From: Polaromonas glacialis | GTDB taxonomy: Bacteria > Pseudomonadota > Gammaproteobacteria > Burkholderiales > Burkholderiaceae_C | Assembly (NCBI RefSeq): GCF_000709345.1 | Contig: NZ_KL448323.1 | Location: 2,208,269 to 2,272,268, forward strand | Direction: 5' to 3' | DNA: 64,000 nt | Shown here: positions 18,654 to 28,683 of the stretch, in pieces | How the letters are laid out: each line of letters starts with the position of its first letter | Numbering within the stretch: position 1 is the first letter of the stretch | Made by a program: the position numbers and the translations under genes | The notes under the pieces: model-generated | What the model saw: only the letters and a program-made list of their open reading frames with translations | What the model was told of the DNA's origin: nothing | Databases searched by the model: none

Positions 18654-19769
18654 ATGGATTTTGATTTCACCGACGACCAGGAATCCCTGCGCGACGCGAC
18701 GCGCAAATGGGTTGAAAAGAGCTACGACTTCGAACGGCGCGGCGGCATCGTCAAGGCGGGCGGGTTTTCACGCGAAGCCTACGGCGAGCTGGCCGACCTG
18801 GGGCTGGCGGGGCTTTACATTCCAGAGGCGGACGGCGGCATGGGCATGGGGCCGGTCGAGGGCATGGTCGTCATGGAAGAACTCGGGCGCGGCATCGTGC
18901 TCGAACCCTTCGTTCAGACTCTTATTGCCGGCGGCGTGCTTTCAAGTTATGCGCCCGAGGCTGTCAAGGCCGAATGGCTGCCGAAAATCGCCTCGGGTGA
19001 GAGCCTGATGGTGTTGGCGTACCAGGAACGCGCCGCGCGCTACCATGTTGAAAAATGTGAAGCAAAAGCGGCCTCCTCTCAAGGTGGATGGGTTCTGACA
19101 GCTATCAAAAGCATAGTACCCGCCGGCGACCAGGCTGACGCCTTCATCGTGCCCGCGCTGGCCGATGGAAAGATGGCGCTGTTTCTGGTCGAACGCTCGG
19201 CGGCCGGCGTTGCCACGCGCGGCTACGTCACGCAGGATGGCGCGCGCGTCGCCGAGGTCACGCTGGACCATGCGCCCGCCGTGCTGATCACGCTGGACGG
19301 CCTGGCGGCTCTGGAGCATGCCATCGACATTGGCATTGCCGCCACCTGCGCCGAAGCCGTTGGCGTGATGGACAAAACTCTGGCCGTCACGGTCGAGTAC
19401 ATGAACACGCGCAAGCAGTTCGGCGTCGCCATCAGCAGCTTTCAGGCGCTGCGCCACCGCGTGGCCGACATGAAGATGCAGCTTGAACTTGCCCGTTCGA
19501 TGAGCTACTACGCCTCGCTCAAGCTCAATGCGCCGGCTGATGAACGCCGCCGGGCGCTGGCGCGGGCCAAGTACCAGTTGGGCGTGTCGATGCGTTTTGT
19601 CGGCCAGCAGGCGGTGCAGCTGCACGGCGGCATCGGCGTGACCGACGAGTACATCGTCAGCCATTACTTCAAGAAGCTGACGCAGCTGGAAATGACGTTT
19701 GGCGACACGCTGCACCATTTGGGCGAAGTCTCTGGCCGCATGCAGGACACGGCGGGCGTGTTCGCCTGA
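18654..19769 (+). CDS. Acyl-CoA dehydrogenase family protein (second of pair)
   Basis: A 371-residue acyl-CoA dehydrogenase starting MDFDFTDDQESLRDATRKWV. C-terminal core motifs include YMNTRKQFGVAISSFQALRH and QLHGGIGVTDEYIVSHYFKKL. The central FAD-contact region is weaker than in its neighbour, as in small subunits of pimeloyl-CoA-type dehydrogenases, so it may work only with the upstream protein. At about residues 130-155 an insertion (KCEAKAASSQGGW, then TAIKSIVPAG) coincides with short-repeat sequence (19042-19120). Convergent with the bestrophin gene, 4 bp apart. Confidence 0.88.
   Translation: MDFDFTDDQESLRDATRKWVEKSYDFERRGGIVKAGGFSREAYGELADLGLAGLYIPEADGGMGMGPVEGMVVMEELGRGIVLEPFVQTLIAGGVLSSYAPEAVKAEWLPKIASGESLMVLAYQERAARYHVEKCEAKAASSQGGWVLTAIKSIVPAGDQADAFIVPALADGKMALFLVERSAAGVATRGYVTQDGARVAEVTLDHAPAVLITLDGLAALEHAIDIGIAATCAEAVGVMDKTLAVTVEYMNTRKQFGVAISSFQALRHRVADMKMQLELARSMSYYASLKLNAPADERRRALARAKYQLGVSMRFVGQQAVQLHGGIGVTDEYIVSHYFKKLTQLEMTFGDTLHHLGEVSGRMQDTAGVFA
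19042..19120. repeat. Short-repeat-like insertion in the acyl-CoA dehydrogenase gene
   Basis: Contains AGCTATCAAAAGCATAGTA, which resembles the AGCTATCA-type end of the short repeat family, preceded by A/T-richer sequence than the gene around it. Weak match; the other arm is degraded. Confidence 0.35.
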
Positions 19770-19773
19770 AGGC

Positions 19774-20712
19774 TCAGGTCAGGCGGTGGTTGACGGGCTC
19801 CATTTTGGGATGGAGCACCGGCTCGCCCAGCGATTCGAGCAGGTTGACCTCAATCGCCCGGCACAGCGTGTCGAGCGGCAGGTCGTTGGCCTCCAGGCCG
19901 AACGGCTCCTCGATTTCATCGCCCAGCGCATCCAGGCCAAAGAAGGTGTAAGCCACGATGGCGACCACGAACGGCGTCATGAAGCCAATCGTATCGACCA
20001 GGCCAAAGGGCAGCAAAAAGCAGTACAGGTAGGCCGTGCGGTGCAGCAGCAGCGTGTAGGAAAACGGAATCGGCGTGCCCTTGATGCGCTCGCACGAGGC
20101 GGCCGCCGCCGTCATGCCTGAGAGCGTGGCGTCGATGCTGACCGCCAGGCACGGTTCGATCCAGCCCTGGCGCTGGCATTGCCCGAGTTCGCGGCCCATG
20201 GCCAGCATCATCGCATCGTGCTTGCTTGAAGCGTTTTCAACGCGAGGCCATTCGGCCTGGGGCACCCAGCGCCGGAGTTCACCGCAGTCGGTCCGGTCGC
20301 GCAGCTGCAGCCGCAGGGCATGAACAAATCCGATGGCACGGTACAGCAGGCGCTGGCGCGCGGCTTCGGCTTCGGGTGCCTGCGCGATGTCAGCGGGGTG
20401 GATGAAGCTCTGGCACTGGCGCGACAGCGAGCGGCAGCGCAGCACCAGTTCGCCCCACAGCTTGCGCCCTTCCCAGTAGCGGTCATAAGCCGTCGAGTTG
20501 CGAAACCCGAGGAAGATCGCCAGCGGCAGTCCCATCAGCGTGAACGGAATGGTTGTCAGCGTGATTTTCAGCGCGAAGAAGTTGCCATGCACCACCGTCA
20601 CCAGAACGGCGCTCAGGGTGTTGACCAGCAGGGTGAGCCGGATCCGTTTCAGGATCGAGCCGCGCACCACGAAAAACAGCCGGATGCCGGAAGGCCGGTC
20701 GCGAACGATCAT
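19774..20712 (-). CDS. Bestrophin-family (UPF0187) anion channel
   Basis: Membrane protein of 312 residues of the bacterial bestrophin (YneE) family: two hydrophobic pairs at residues about 25-65 and 225-270, LAIFLGFRNSTAYDRYWEGRKLW, and EIEEPFGLEANDLPLDTLCR. Bacterial homologues form pentameric channels. It faces acyl-CoA dehydrogenase tail-to-tail. The HNH gene lies upstream on the same strand, 78 bp away. Confidence 0.87.
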   Translation of the reverse strand: MIVRDRPSGIRLFFVVRGSILKRIRLTLLVNTLSAVLVTVVHGNFFALKITLTTIPFTLMGLPLAIFLGFRNSTAYDRYWEGRKLWGELVLRCRSLSRQCQSFIHPADIAQAPEAEAARQRLLYRAIGFVHALRLQLRDRTDCGELRRWVPQAEWPRVENASSKHDAMMLAMGRELGQCQRQGWIEPCLAVSIDATLSGMTAAAASCERIKGTPIPFSYTLLLHRTAYLYCFLLPFGLVDTIGFMTPFVVAIVAYTFFGLDALGDEIEEPFGLEANDLPLDTLCRAIEVNLLESLGEPVLHPKMEPVNHRLT

Positions 20713-20790
20713 GGTGGCAATCGGTGAGGGTAAACCCTTATTTGAACACAGCCAAAGTGCAAAACCGCCTTGGCAAATGGCGCGAACGCG

Positions 20791-21348
20791 TCAACTGAGC
20801 AGGCGCGACGACTTGGGAACGTGCGCCATCAAAAACTCCATCTGGTCGGCCAGGATGCGGCGGTTGCGCAGGATGAAGTCTTCCCACAGGCTGGGAACAT
20901 AGGGCGTGTAGAGCAGCGGCATGTTGGCCTGCTCGGGCGTGCGGTTGCTCTTGCGGTGGTTGCAGGCGCGGCAGGCGGTGACGACGTTCATCCAGCCATC
21001 GGCGCCGTGCTGTGCCAGCGGGATGATGTGCTCGCGCGTCAGGTCATCCTCGGCCACATGGTCGGCGCAGTAGGCGCACACGTTGCGGTCGCGGATGAAC
21101 AGCTTGCTGTTGGTCAGCCCCGGCACGAGGTCGAAGGGGTTGATGCTGGGAACGCCCTTGGTGCCGATGATGCTGTTGACATGGATGATCGACTGCTCGC
21201 CGGTGATGGCGTTGTGCCCGCCATGGAAGGTGGCGATGCGCGCGCCCATCTCCCAGCGCACCTCGTCGGCCGCGTAATGCAGCACGGCCAGTTCAAGGCT
21301 GATCCAGGCTTGGGGCAATCCCTGGGCTGAGAGTTTCAGGACCTTCAA
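20791..21348 (-). CDS. HNH endonuclease domain protein
   Basis: A 185-residue protein with a C-terminal HNH domain: zinc pairs CAYC (about 91) and CRACN (about 127), with EHIIPLAQHGADGWMNVV between them carrying the catalytic His and Asn. Start is a TTG at 21348 with GGAGG six bases upstream. No restriction or toxin partner is adjacent; HNH proteins of this type are frequent as single core genes with unknown substrate. Confidence 0.85.
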   Translation of the reverse strand: MKVLKLSAQGLPQAWISLELAVLHYAADEVRWEMGARIATFHGGHNAITGEQSIIHVNSIIGTKGVPSINPFDLVPGLTNSKLFIRDRNVCAYCADHVAEDDLTREHIIPLAQHGADGWMNVVTACRACNHRKSNRTPEQANMPLLYTPYVPSLWEDFILRNRRILADQMEFLMAHVPKSSRLLS

Positions 21349-21508
21349 AACGAACCTCCATCAACATGCAAACACAGGCGGCAAACTGTCAATCGGTCAA
21401 TATACAGTGAAATTGTGAAACTGGTGTGAAAACTGCTTCAATCGACATTTCCTGCCTTTCAGGTTTTGCCAGCCCGGCCGTGGCGTCATAAAAACGATAA
21501 TCGGCTCC

Positions 21509-22519
21509 ATGAAAATTTTCCGCGGCTACCATCATCCCCAGCTGGCGCCCGAATGCGCACTGACCATTGGCAATTTCGACGGCGTTCACCGTGGCCACCA
21601 GGCGATGCTGGCACTGCTGAAAAGCGAGGCGCGGCACCGGGGCGTTCCGAGTTGCGCCGTCACCTTCGAGCCGCATCCGCGCGACTATTTCGCGGCTCTG
21701 GCCCGCAAGCCTGAACTGGCGCCAGCGCGCATTGCCACGCTGCGCGACAAGCTGGGCGAGCTGGAGCGCTGCGGCATTGAGCAGTGCGTGATCCTGCCTT
21801 TCAATGCCCGGCTGGCTTCGCAACCGCCAGAGGTTTTCATCCGCGAAGTACTAATTGAAGGCCTGGGCGCGCGCTATGTCCTGGTGGGCGACGACTTCCG
21901 CTTTGGCCTGAAGCGCGCTGGCGATTACGCCATGCTCGACGCCGCCGGCGACCGGCTGGGCTTTGATGTGGCGCGCATGAACAGTTATGAAGTGAGCAAG
22001 ACGCGCGTGTCCAGTTCAGCCGTTCGCGATGCGCTGGCGCAGGGCGACATGGCGCGGGTTGGCAGCCTGCTGGGCCGACCCTACAGCATCTCGGGCCATG
22101 TGGTGCATGGGCGCAAGCTGGGACGCGACCTGGGGTTTCGCACGCTCAACCTGCGCTTTTCGCACTGGAAACCGGCAGCTTCCGGCATTTTTGCGGTGCT
22201 GGTGCATGGCCTGGACGACGAACCCTTGCAAGGCGTGGCCAATCTGGGCATACGGCCTTCGATTGACCCGGACGATGTGAACGGCGGCCGCGTGCTGCTG
22301 GAAACGCATTGCCTCGACTGGCCTGACAGCCTGGGCGCCGAGGGTGCGTACAGTAAAATCATCCGCGTGGAACTGCTACATAAACTGCACGACGAATTGA
22401 AGTACGACGGTCTCGACAGCCTGACAACAGGCATTGCCCGGGACTGCATTGACGCGCGTGCGTTTTTCGCCGCCATGCATCTTGAGACCACCCGCCAGAC
22501 CACGCGCGACCGAATTTAG
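21509..22519 (+). CDS. ribF: Bifunctional riboflavin kinase / FAD synthetase
   Basis: Makes FMN from riboflavin, then FAD. The N-terminal FAD-synthetase part has [16 protein letters not shown] (HxGH-like site) and [10 protein letters not shown]; the C-terminal kinase part has [15 protein letters not shown] and [10 protein letters not shown]. Length 336 residues is slightly above E. coli RibF (313). It leads the ribF-ileS-lspA group, a conserved order in beta- and gammaproteobacteria. No FMN riboswitch was recognised upstream. Confidence 0.95.
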   Translation: MKIFRGYHHPQLAPECALTIGNFDGVHRGHQAMLALLKSEARHRGVPSCAVTFEPHPRDYFAALARKPELAPARIATLRDKLGELERCGIEQCVILPFNARLASQPPEVFIREVLIEGLGARYVLVGDDFRFGLKRAGDYAMLDAAGDRLGFDVARMNSYEVSKTRVSSSAVRDALAQGDMARVGSLLGRPYSISGHVVHGRKLGRDLGFRTLNLRFSHWKPAASGIFAVLVHGLDDEPLQGVANLGIRPSIDPDDVNGGRVLLETHCLDWPDSLGAEGAYSKIIRVELLHKLHDELKYDGLDSLTTGIARDCIDARAFFAAMHLETTRQTTRDRI

Positions 22520-22638
22520 ACGATCTCGTCGCCTCTGCCTTCGCCCTTTCCCCCCCTGTGAACGGCGCCCCTTCTGCCCCGCCACGCGGCTGTGCCATTT
22601 CAGGCCGCCCCACCCCAAAAGCGCCACCAAAGTACCTC

Positions 22639-25470
22639 ATGCTTGACACAAAAACCGATTACCGCAGCACCCTGAACCTGCCCGACACGCCCTTCCCGAT
22701 GCGCGGCGACCTGCCCAAGCGCGAAGCCGGCTGGGCCCAGGAATGGGAAGACCAGGGTGTGTACAAAAAACTGCGCGCCGCCCGCTGCGGCGCGGAAAAG
22801 TTCGTGCTGCACGACGGCCCGCCGTATGCCAACGGCCAGATCCACATCGGCCACGCGGTCAACAAGATATTGAAAGACATGATCGTCAAGGCGCGCCAGC
22901 TCAAGGGGCTGGACGCGGTCTATGTGCCGGGCTGGGACTGCCACGGCCTGCCAATTGAAAACGCGATTGAAAAATTGTATGGCCGCAGCCTGCCGCGCGA
23001 TGAGGTGCAGGCCAAGAGCCGCGCCTTTGCGACCGAGCAGATCGCCGGCCAGATGGCCGACTTCAAGCGCCTGGGCGTGCTGGGCGAATGGGACAACCCG
23101 TACCGCACGATGGATTTCGCCAACGAGGCGAATGAAATCCGCGCGCTCAAACGCATCATCGAGCGCGGCTTTGTCTACCGGGGCCTCAAACCCGTGTACT
23201 GGTGCTTCGACTGCGGCTCGTCGCTGGCCGAATTCGAGATCGAATACGCCGACAAAAAATCGCAGACGCTCGATGTCGGATTCAAATGCGCCGAACCCGA
23301 AAAGCTCGCTGCCGCGTTTGGCTTGGGAACACTGGCGAAAGACGCCTTCGCCGTCATCTGGACCACCACCGCCTGGACCATTCCGGCCAACCAGGCGCTG
23401 AACCTGAACCCGGACCTGGACTATGCGCTGGTCGATACCGGGCGCGGCATTTTGCTGCTGGCATCCGTGCTGGTCGAAAAATGCCTGGAGCGCTATCAGC
23501 TGACCGGTACCGTGCTGGCGACCACGCAAGGCAAAAATCTGGCGCTGCTCAATTTCATGCACCCGTTTCATGACGTGGATGAAGGTTACAAGCGCTTTAG
23601 CCCGGTCTTCCTGGCCGACTACGCCACCGCCGACGATGGCACCGGCATCGTCCATTCCTCGCCTGCCTACGGCGTGGAAGACTTTAACTCCTGCGTCGCC
23701 AACGGCATCGCCACGGACGACATCCTGAACCCGGTGCAGGGCAATGGCCGCTATGTCGATGAATTGCCGCTGTTCGGCGGCCTGAACATCTGGAAAGCCG
23801 CGCCGCTGGTCATCGAGAAGCTAGCGGAGCACAACCGCCTGTTCGCCACCGAAACCATCACGCACAGCTACCCGCACTGCTGGCGCCACAAGACCCCGGT
23901 GATCTACCGCGCCGCCGCCCAGTGGTTCATCCGCATGGACGCCGAAACTGCCGGCACGCAAGGTGTTTTCCCCAAGGACAAGGCCGAAAAAACCCTGCGC
24001 CAGCTGGCCTTGGCCGCCATCGACGAAACCCGCTTCTACCCCGAAAACGGCAAGCTGCGCCTGCAGAGCATGATTGCCGGCCGGCCCGACTGGTGCATCA
24101 GCCGCCAGCGCAACTGGGGCGTGCCGCTGCCTTTCTTCATCCACACCGCCACCGGCGAGTTGCACCCGCGCACCATGGAGATCATCGACCAGGCAGCCAG
24201 CATGGTCGAGGCCGGCGGCATCGAGGCCTGGAGCAAGGCCAGCGCCGAATCGATCATCGGCTCCGACGCCCCCGACTACCTCAAGAGCACCGACATCCTC
24301 GACGTGTGGTTCGACTCCGGCACGACGCACGACCACGTGCTGCGTCACAGCCACACTGAACAATCGGCCTGGCCGGCGGACCTGTACCTCGAAGGCCATG
24401 ACCAGCACCGGGGCTGGTTCCATTCGTCGCTGCTCACCGCCTGCGCCATGTACGACCATGCGCCCTACAAGGGCCTGCTGACGCACGGCTTCACCGTGGA
24501 CGGCAAGGGCCGCAAGATGAGCAAGAGCGAAGGCAATGTCGTCGCGCCGCAGGCCGTCAGCGGAAAGCTTGGTGCCGAGATCATCCGCCTGTGGTGCGCC
24601 TCGACCGACTACTCGGGCGACCTGGCGATTGACGACAAGATTCTGGCGCGCGTGGTCGATGCCTACCGGCGCATCCGCAACACGCTGCGATTTTTGATGG
24701 CCAACGTCAGCGACTTCGACCCGGCGACGGACACCGTGCCGTTAGACGACATGCTGGACATCGACCGCTACGCGCTGAGCCGTGCGGCGCAATTGCAGGC
24801 CGACATCCTGGCGCATTACGAGGTCTATGAATTCCACCCGGTGGTTTCGAAACTGCAAATCTATTGCAGCGAAGACCTGGGCTCGTTCTACCTCGACATC
24901 CTGAAAGACCGGCTCTACACCACCGGGCCCAAGTCGCTGGCCCGGCGCAGCGCGCAGACCGCGCTGCACGCCATCACCCACGCCATGCTGCGCTGGATGG
25001 CGCCGTTCCTGAGCTTCACGGCCGAAGAGGCGTGGAAGATTTTCGGTGCGTCTGAATCGATCTTCATCGAAACCTACGCCGACCTCGGTACGCCCGACGA
25101 GGCGCTGCTGGCCAAGTGGTCGCGCATCCGCATGGTGCGCGACGTGGTCAACAAGGACATCGAGGCCTTGCGCGCCGATGGAAAGGTCGGCTCGTCGCTG
25201 CAGGCCAACGTGAAGCTGCAGGTCAACGCCGATGACCATGTGCTGCTCGCCAGCCTGGGCGACGACCTGAAATTCGTATTTATCACATCCGCTATAGATT
25301 TAATAGCTGGTGGCGCACTACAGGCAAGCGTAAGCGCCAGTATTGATCAAAAATGCGAGCGCTGCTGGCATTACCGGGACGACGTCGGCATCGACCCGGA
25401 TCATCCAACGATCTGCGGCCGCTGCACCAGCAATCTGTTCGGCCTGGGCGAAGAAAGGAAGTTCGCATAA
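22639..25470 (+). CDS. ileS: Isoleucyl-tRNA synthetase
   Basis: Class I aminoacyl-tRNA synthetase of 943 residues. The HIGH motif is in [16 protein letters not shown] in [12 protein letters not shown], the CP1 editing domain sits between, and the C-terminal zinc site is [11 protein letters not shown] then [13 protein letters not shown] at 22639 ([19 protein letters not shown]) fits the family. Around residues 885-905 ([19 protein letters not shown]) the coding sequence is a copy of the short palindromic repeat (25291-25352), placed in the linker before the zinc domain. lspA overlaps its stop. Confidence 0.96.
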   Translation: MLDTKTDYRSTLNLPDTPFPMRGDLPKREAGWAQEWEDQGVYKKLRAARCGAEKFVLHDGPPYANGQIHIGHAVNKILKDMIVKARQLKGLDAVYVPGWDCHGLPIENAIEKLYGRSLPRDEVQAKSRAFATEQIAGQMADFKRLGVLGEWDNPYRTMDFANEANEIRALKRIIERGFVYRGLKPVYWCFDCGSSLAEFEIEYADKKSQTLDVGFKCAEPEKLAAAFGLGTLAKDAFAVIWTTTAWTIPANQALNLNPDLDYALVDTGRGILLLASVLVEKCLERYQLTGTVLATTQGKNLALLNFMHPFHDVDEGYKRFSPVFLADYATADDGTGIVHSSPAYGVEDFNSCVANGIATDDILNPVQGNGRYVDELPLFGGLNIWKAAPLVIEKLAEHNRLFATETITHSYPHCWRHKTPVIYRAAAQWFIRMDAETAGTQGVFPKDKAEKTLRQLALAAIDETRFYPENGKLRLQSMIAGRPDWCISRQRNWGVPLPFFIHTATGELHPRTMEIIDQAASMVEAGGIEAWSKASAESIIGSDAPDYLKSTDILDVWFDSGTTHDHVLRHSHTEQSAWPADLYLEGHDQHRGWFHSSLLTACAMYDHAPYKGLLTHGFTVDGKGRKMSKSEGNVVAPQAVSGKLGAEIIRLWCASTDYSGDLAIDDKILARVVDAYRRIRNTLRFLMANVSDFDPATDTVPLDDMLDIDRYALSRAAQLQADILAHYEVYEFHPVVSKLQIYCSEDLGSFYLDILKDRLYTTGPKSLARRSAQTALHAITHAMLRWMAPFLSFTAEEAWKIFGASESIFIETYADLGTPDEALLAKWSRIRMVRDVVNKDIEALRADGKVGSSLQANVKLQVNADDHVLLASLGDDLKFVFITSAIDLIAGGALQASVSASIDQKCERCWHYRDDVGIDPDHPTICGRCTSNLFGLGEERKFA
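25291..25352. repeat. Short palindromic repeat inside ileS
   Basis: GCTATAGATTTAATAGCTGG, TGGCGCA, spacer, AAGCGTAAGCGCCAGTATTGATC. GGCGCACT/AAGCGCC-type arms and the ATAGC elements match the family. Base composition is clearly A/T-richer than the rest of ileS. Confidence 0.6.
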
Positions 25471-26009
25471 TGGCCACCCGCACAGCACCCAAAACCAGCA
25501 ATGGCATGAAGACGAGCTTCAAGAAAACATCGGCAACAAGCGCCATGCTGCCCTGGCTCGGGCTCGCGCTGATCCTGCTGCTGGCCGACCAGTTCACCAA
25601 GGTGCTGATCCTGGGGTACTACCGGCTGGGCGATGCGACCTATGTCACCAGCTTCTTCAATGTCGTGCGGGTACACAACACCGGCGCTGCCTTTTCCTTC
25701 CTGGCGAGCGAGTCGGGCTGGCAGCGCTGGTTTTTCACCGGCATCGGCGTGGCGGCGGCGGTCTTCATCGTCTGGATGCTCAAGTCGCATGCGGGGCAAA
25801 AGCTGTTCTCTTTCGCCATGGCCTGCATCCTGGGCGGCGCCATCGGCAATGTGATTGATCGCACGCTGTATGGCTACGTGGTGGATTTCCTGGATTTTCA
25901 CTACGGCAACCGGCATTTCCCGGCCTTCAACATTGCCGACAGCGCCATCACCATCGGCGCCGTCTGCCTGATCCTCGATGAGCTGGCCCGGGTGCGCCGG
26001 GCAAAATAA
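25470..26009 (+). CDS. lspA: Lipoprotein signal peptidase (signal peptidase II)
   Basis: Inner-membrane aspartyl protease that removes signal peptides from prolipoproteins. The 179-residue product has four membrane segments and the catalytic aspartates in [10 protein letters not shown] and [23 protein letters not shown] is also diagnostic. The ATG at 25470 overlaps the ileS TAA by one base (TAATG). This start gives a hydrophilic 25-residue N-terminal extension before the first membrane segment ([13 protein letters not shown]). Confidence 0.94.
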   Translation: MATRTAPKTSNGMKTSFKKTSATSAMLPWLGLALILLLADQFTKVLILGYYRLGDATYVTSFFNVVRVHNTGAAFSFLASESGWQRWFFTGIGVAAAVFIVWMLKSHAGQKLFSFAMACILGGAIGNVIDRTLYGYVVDFLDFHYGNRHFPAFNIADSAITIGAVCLILDELARVRRAK

Positions 26010-26090
26010 CGCCCTGGACAGGTTGACATCTTGCCGCGCATCGCGGCTGTCCTTTAATTCCTTGGCGCAAGCATTTCCTGAATTCAAAGA

Positions 26091-26124
26091 AAAAAGGCTT
26101 CAAAACCAAAGTTTTGAAGCCTTT
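26091..26124. terminator. Bidirectional terminator between lspA and the RRM gene
   Basis: AAAAGGCTTCAAAAC / GTTTTGAAGCCTTTT perfect 15-bp stem with a CAAA loop, A-rich on the left and T-rich on the right. It sits between convergent genes and can serve both. Confidence 0.88.
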
Positions 26125-26198
26125 TATGCTTTTTTCAGCGCAGGGCTGAAACAGCTGGTGTGCAACGGCATCTCTGCCGTTGACGGGGTTTGCAGGGC

Positions 26199-26627
26199 TT
26201 AGTAGCCGCCGCGACCGCCGCCGCCGCCGCCGTAGCCGCCACCGCCGGAACGATCGCCACCGCCGTAGCCACCGCCACCGGAACGATCGCCACCACCGTA
26301 GCCGCCACCGCCGGAGCGATCGCCACCACCGTAGCCGCCACCGCCGCCGCCGAAGCCGCCGGTGCGTGGAGGACGTGCCTCCATCGGACGGGCTTCATTC
26401 ACGGTGATGCTGCGGCCGCCAAGCGACTGGCCGTTCATGCCGGCGATTGCAGCTTGCGCTTCGGCATCGCTGCCCATTTCGACGAAACCAAAGCCTTTGG
26501 AGCGACCGGTGTCGCGTTCCATCATGACCTTGGCGCTGGTGATAGAACCAAATTCGCCGAAAGACTGTTGCAGATCTTCGTCACGAACCGTGTATGGCAG
26601 GTTGCCGACGTAAAGTTTGTTGCCCAT
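26199..26627 (-). CDS. Glycine-rich RRM RNA-binding protein
   Basis: A 142-residue protein with one RNA recognition motif (residues 3-80): RNP2 LYVGNL and RNP1 KGFGFVEM. The C-terminal 50 residues are a glycine-rich tail of repeated GGGGYGGGDRS units. Such proteins in betaproteobacteria resemble plant and cyanobacterial cold-inducible glycine-rich RNA-binding proteins; cold induction is inferred, not seen. Shine-Dalgarno AAGGAGT precedes the ATG. Divergent from the Na/Pi symporter across 284 bp in which no further gene was recognised. Confidence 0.92.
   Translation of the reverse strand: MGNKLYVGNLPYTVRDEDLQQSFGEFGSITSAKVMMERDTGRSKGFGFVEMGSDAEAQAAIAGMNGQSLGGRSITVNEARPMEARPPRTGGFGGGGGGYGGGDRSGGGGYGGGDRSGGGGYGGGDRSGGGGYGGGGGGRGGY
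26232..26342 (-). repeat. 33-bp tandem repeat encoding the glycine-rich tail
   Basis: Three to four units of 33 bp (11 codons, GGGGYGGGDRS). The anchor GAACGATCGC occurs at 26248 and 26281, with GAGCGATCGC at 26314, exactly 33 bp apart. Likely length-variable between strains. Confidence 0.85.
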
Positions 26628-26911
26628 GGGGACTCCTTAAAAACACATAAAAACCAAAGCGATGGGGTCCCGAAAGCACAACTCACCCGAAAAGTACCGC
26701 CGTAGCGCGCGAAACGAACCGATCACCTGACCTGTGCAGGTAGATTTCCTACCCGCAGCCCCCTATTATGCTTCACGAAACCCAAAGCCCTACAAACATC
26801 TTGCTTTTTCCTGTCAGCACGCTGCCTGCCGGCGACAAGATAATTTATCGGCCGCATGCGCCGGGCCATATTTCAGGAGGAAACTAGGAAGCCGCGTCCT
26901 ACCTGAAGTCT

Positions 26912-28570
26912 ATGAAGCATCTTTTGAATTTATTGGCGGCCATTGCCCTGCTGGTGTGGGGAACGCACCTGGTGCGCACCGGCATCCTGCGCGTGTTCGG
27001 CGCCAACCTGCGCCAGATTTTGGCGCGCAGCATCAGCAACCGTTTCACGGCGGCCCTGTCGGGCGTCGGCGTGACCGCGCTGGTGCAGTCGAGCACCGCC
27101 ACCTCGCTGATCGTCTCGTCCTTCGTCGGCCAGGGACTGGTGTCGCTGCCACTGGCGCTGGCCGTGATGCTGGGCGCCGACATCGGCACCAGCGTGATGG
27201 CGGTGGTGTTCTCGTTCGATTTGTCCTGGCTGTCGCCGCTGTGCATTTTCGTGGGCGTGGTGCTGTTCATCTCGCGGCCGGACACCAATGCCGGGCGCTT
27301 CGGCCGGGTGCTGATCGGCCTGGGTTTGATGCTGATGGCACTGAAGCTGGTCAGCGCGTCCACCCAGGTGCTGACCCAGGCGGCGGCCGTCAAGGCGCTG
27401 CTGGAGTCGCTGGGCAGCGACTTGCTGCTGGAAATCACCGTGGGGGCCTTCCTGGCGGTGGTGTCGTATTCAAGCCTGGCCGTGGTGCTGCTGACGGCCA
27501 CGCTGGTCAGCACCAGCGTGATTCCAAGCGATGTCGCCCTGGGCCTGGTGCTGGGCGCCAACCTGGGCAGCGGTTTGCTGGCGGTGATCACCACGGCACG
27601 CTCGGCCATCAGCGTGCGCCAGGTGCCGCTGGGAAACCTGATGTTCAAGGCGCTGGGAATTGTCGTGGCCGCGCCCTTCGCCGGCCTGTGGCTGCGCCAT
27701 GTGCGCCCGTATCTGGGCGATCCGGCGACGGTGGTGGTGATGTTTCACCTGACCTTCAATGTGCTGGTCGGCCTGGTGTTCATCGGCTGGACGCAGGTGA
27801 TTGCGCGCTGGGTGCAAAAACTGCTGCCGACGCCCGAAAAAGGCAGCGCCAGCGGCCGACAGCACCACCTGGACCCCTCTGCACTGGCCACGCCTTCGCT
27901 GGCCATTTCGTGCGCGGCGAGGGAAGCCTTGCACCAGGCCGACGTGGTCGAAACCATGCTGCGCGGCATGCTCGAAGTCATCCGCAAGGACGATCTGCGG
28001 CTGGCCGAAACCCTGCGCAAGATGGACGACACGGTCGATGAACTTTATTCGTCGATCAAGTACTACCTGACGAAAATCTCGCTCGAAGCGCTGGACGAGC
28101 AGGAAAGCCGCCGCTGGACCGACATCATCAGCTTCACCATCAACATGGAGCAGATCGGCGACATCATCGAGCGGGTGCTGATCGACATCGAGGACAAGAA
28201 GATCAAGCACGGCCGCCAGTTCTCGGAAGCCGGCATGGCCGAGATCACCGAACTGCATCAGCGGCTGCGCGACAACCTGCGGCTGGGCATGAGCGTGTTC
28301 TTGAATGGCAATGTGCGCGATGCGCAAAAGCTGCTGGAGGAAAAAGCGCGCTTTCGCGACTTGGAGCGCGCCTATGCCACCAGCCACCTGGGCCGGCTGT
28401 CGGCCAACACGCTGCAAAGCCAGGAAACCAGCTCGCTGCACATCGACCTGATCAGCGACCTCAAGCGCATCAACTCGCACATCTGCTCGATTGCCTACCC
28501 GATCCTGGATTCGGCCGGCGCGCTGGCGCCCAACCGGCTGCGCCCCGCCACACTGATTGAAAAAGCCTGA
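26912..28570 (+). CDS. Na+/phosphate symporter family protein with PhoU-like domain
   Basis: Inner-membrane protein of 552 residues. Two Na/Pi-cotransporter repeats are visible: ALVQSSTATSLIVSSFVGQG (about 52-70), then VSYSSLAVVLLTATLVS and GANLGSGLLAVIT (about 185-230). Residues about 340-530 are a soluble helical PhoU-like domain (ETLRKMDDTVDELYSSIKYY). This is the NptA/YjbB type. Uptake or export of phosphate cannot be told from the sequence. Start ATG 26912. Confidence 0.9.
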   Translation: MKHLLNLLAAIALLVWGTHLVRTGILRVFGANLRQILARSISNRFTAALSGVGVTALVQSSTATSLIVSSFVGQGLVSLPLALAVMLGADIGTSVMAVVFSFDLSWLSPLCIFVGVVLFISRPDTNAGRFGRVLIGLGLMLMALKLVSASTQVLTQAAAVKALLESLGSDLLLEITVGAFLAVVSYSSLAVVLLTATLVSTSVIPSDVALGLVLGANLGSGLLAVITTARSAISVRQVPLGNLMFKALGIVVAAPFAGLWLRHVRPYLGDPATVVVMFHLTFNVLVGLVFIGWTQVIARWVQKLLPTPEKGSASGRQHHLDPSALATPSLAISCAAREALHQADVVETMLRGMLEVIRKDDLRLAETLRKMDDTVDELYSSIKYYLTKISLEALDEQESRRWTDIISFTINMEQIGDIIERVLIDIEDKKIKHGRQFSEAGMAEITELHQRLRDNLRLGMSVFLNGNVRDAQKLLEEKARFRDLERAYATSHLGRLSANTLQSQETSSLHIDLISDLKRINSHICSIAYPILDSAGALAPNRLRPATLIEKA

Positions 28571-28683
28571 AATACTCTATTTTGATAGCAGTCAGTGCCC
28601 GCCAATATTGCGCAAAAGGCCTTTTTCATCAATATTTTAGTTAAAGCCGGCCGCTCCCGGCCTCCGCTGACAGCGCCGCAGGC

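Noticed and set aside
20791-21348. HNH protein as part of a restriction or defence system
   Set aside because: No methyltransferase, helicase or other defence gene is adjacent; it lies between a bestrophin channel and ribF.
21349-21508. FMN riboswitch before ribF
   Set aside because: The 160-bp gap lacks the conserved RFN-element boxes (AGGGGC..., GAUUC...) at recognisable spacing.
26232-26342. Possible CRISPR-like array of 33-bp spaced repeats
   Set aside because: Repeats are contiguous, in frame and encode a glycine-rich tail; there are no unique spacers.
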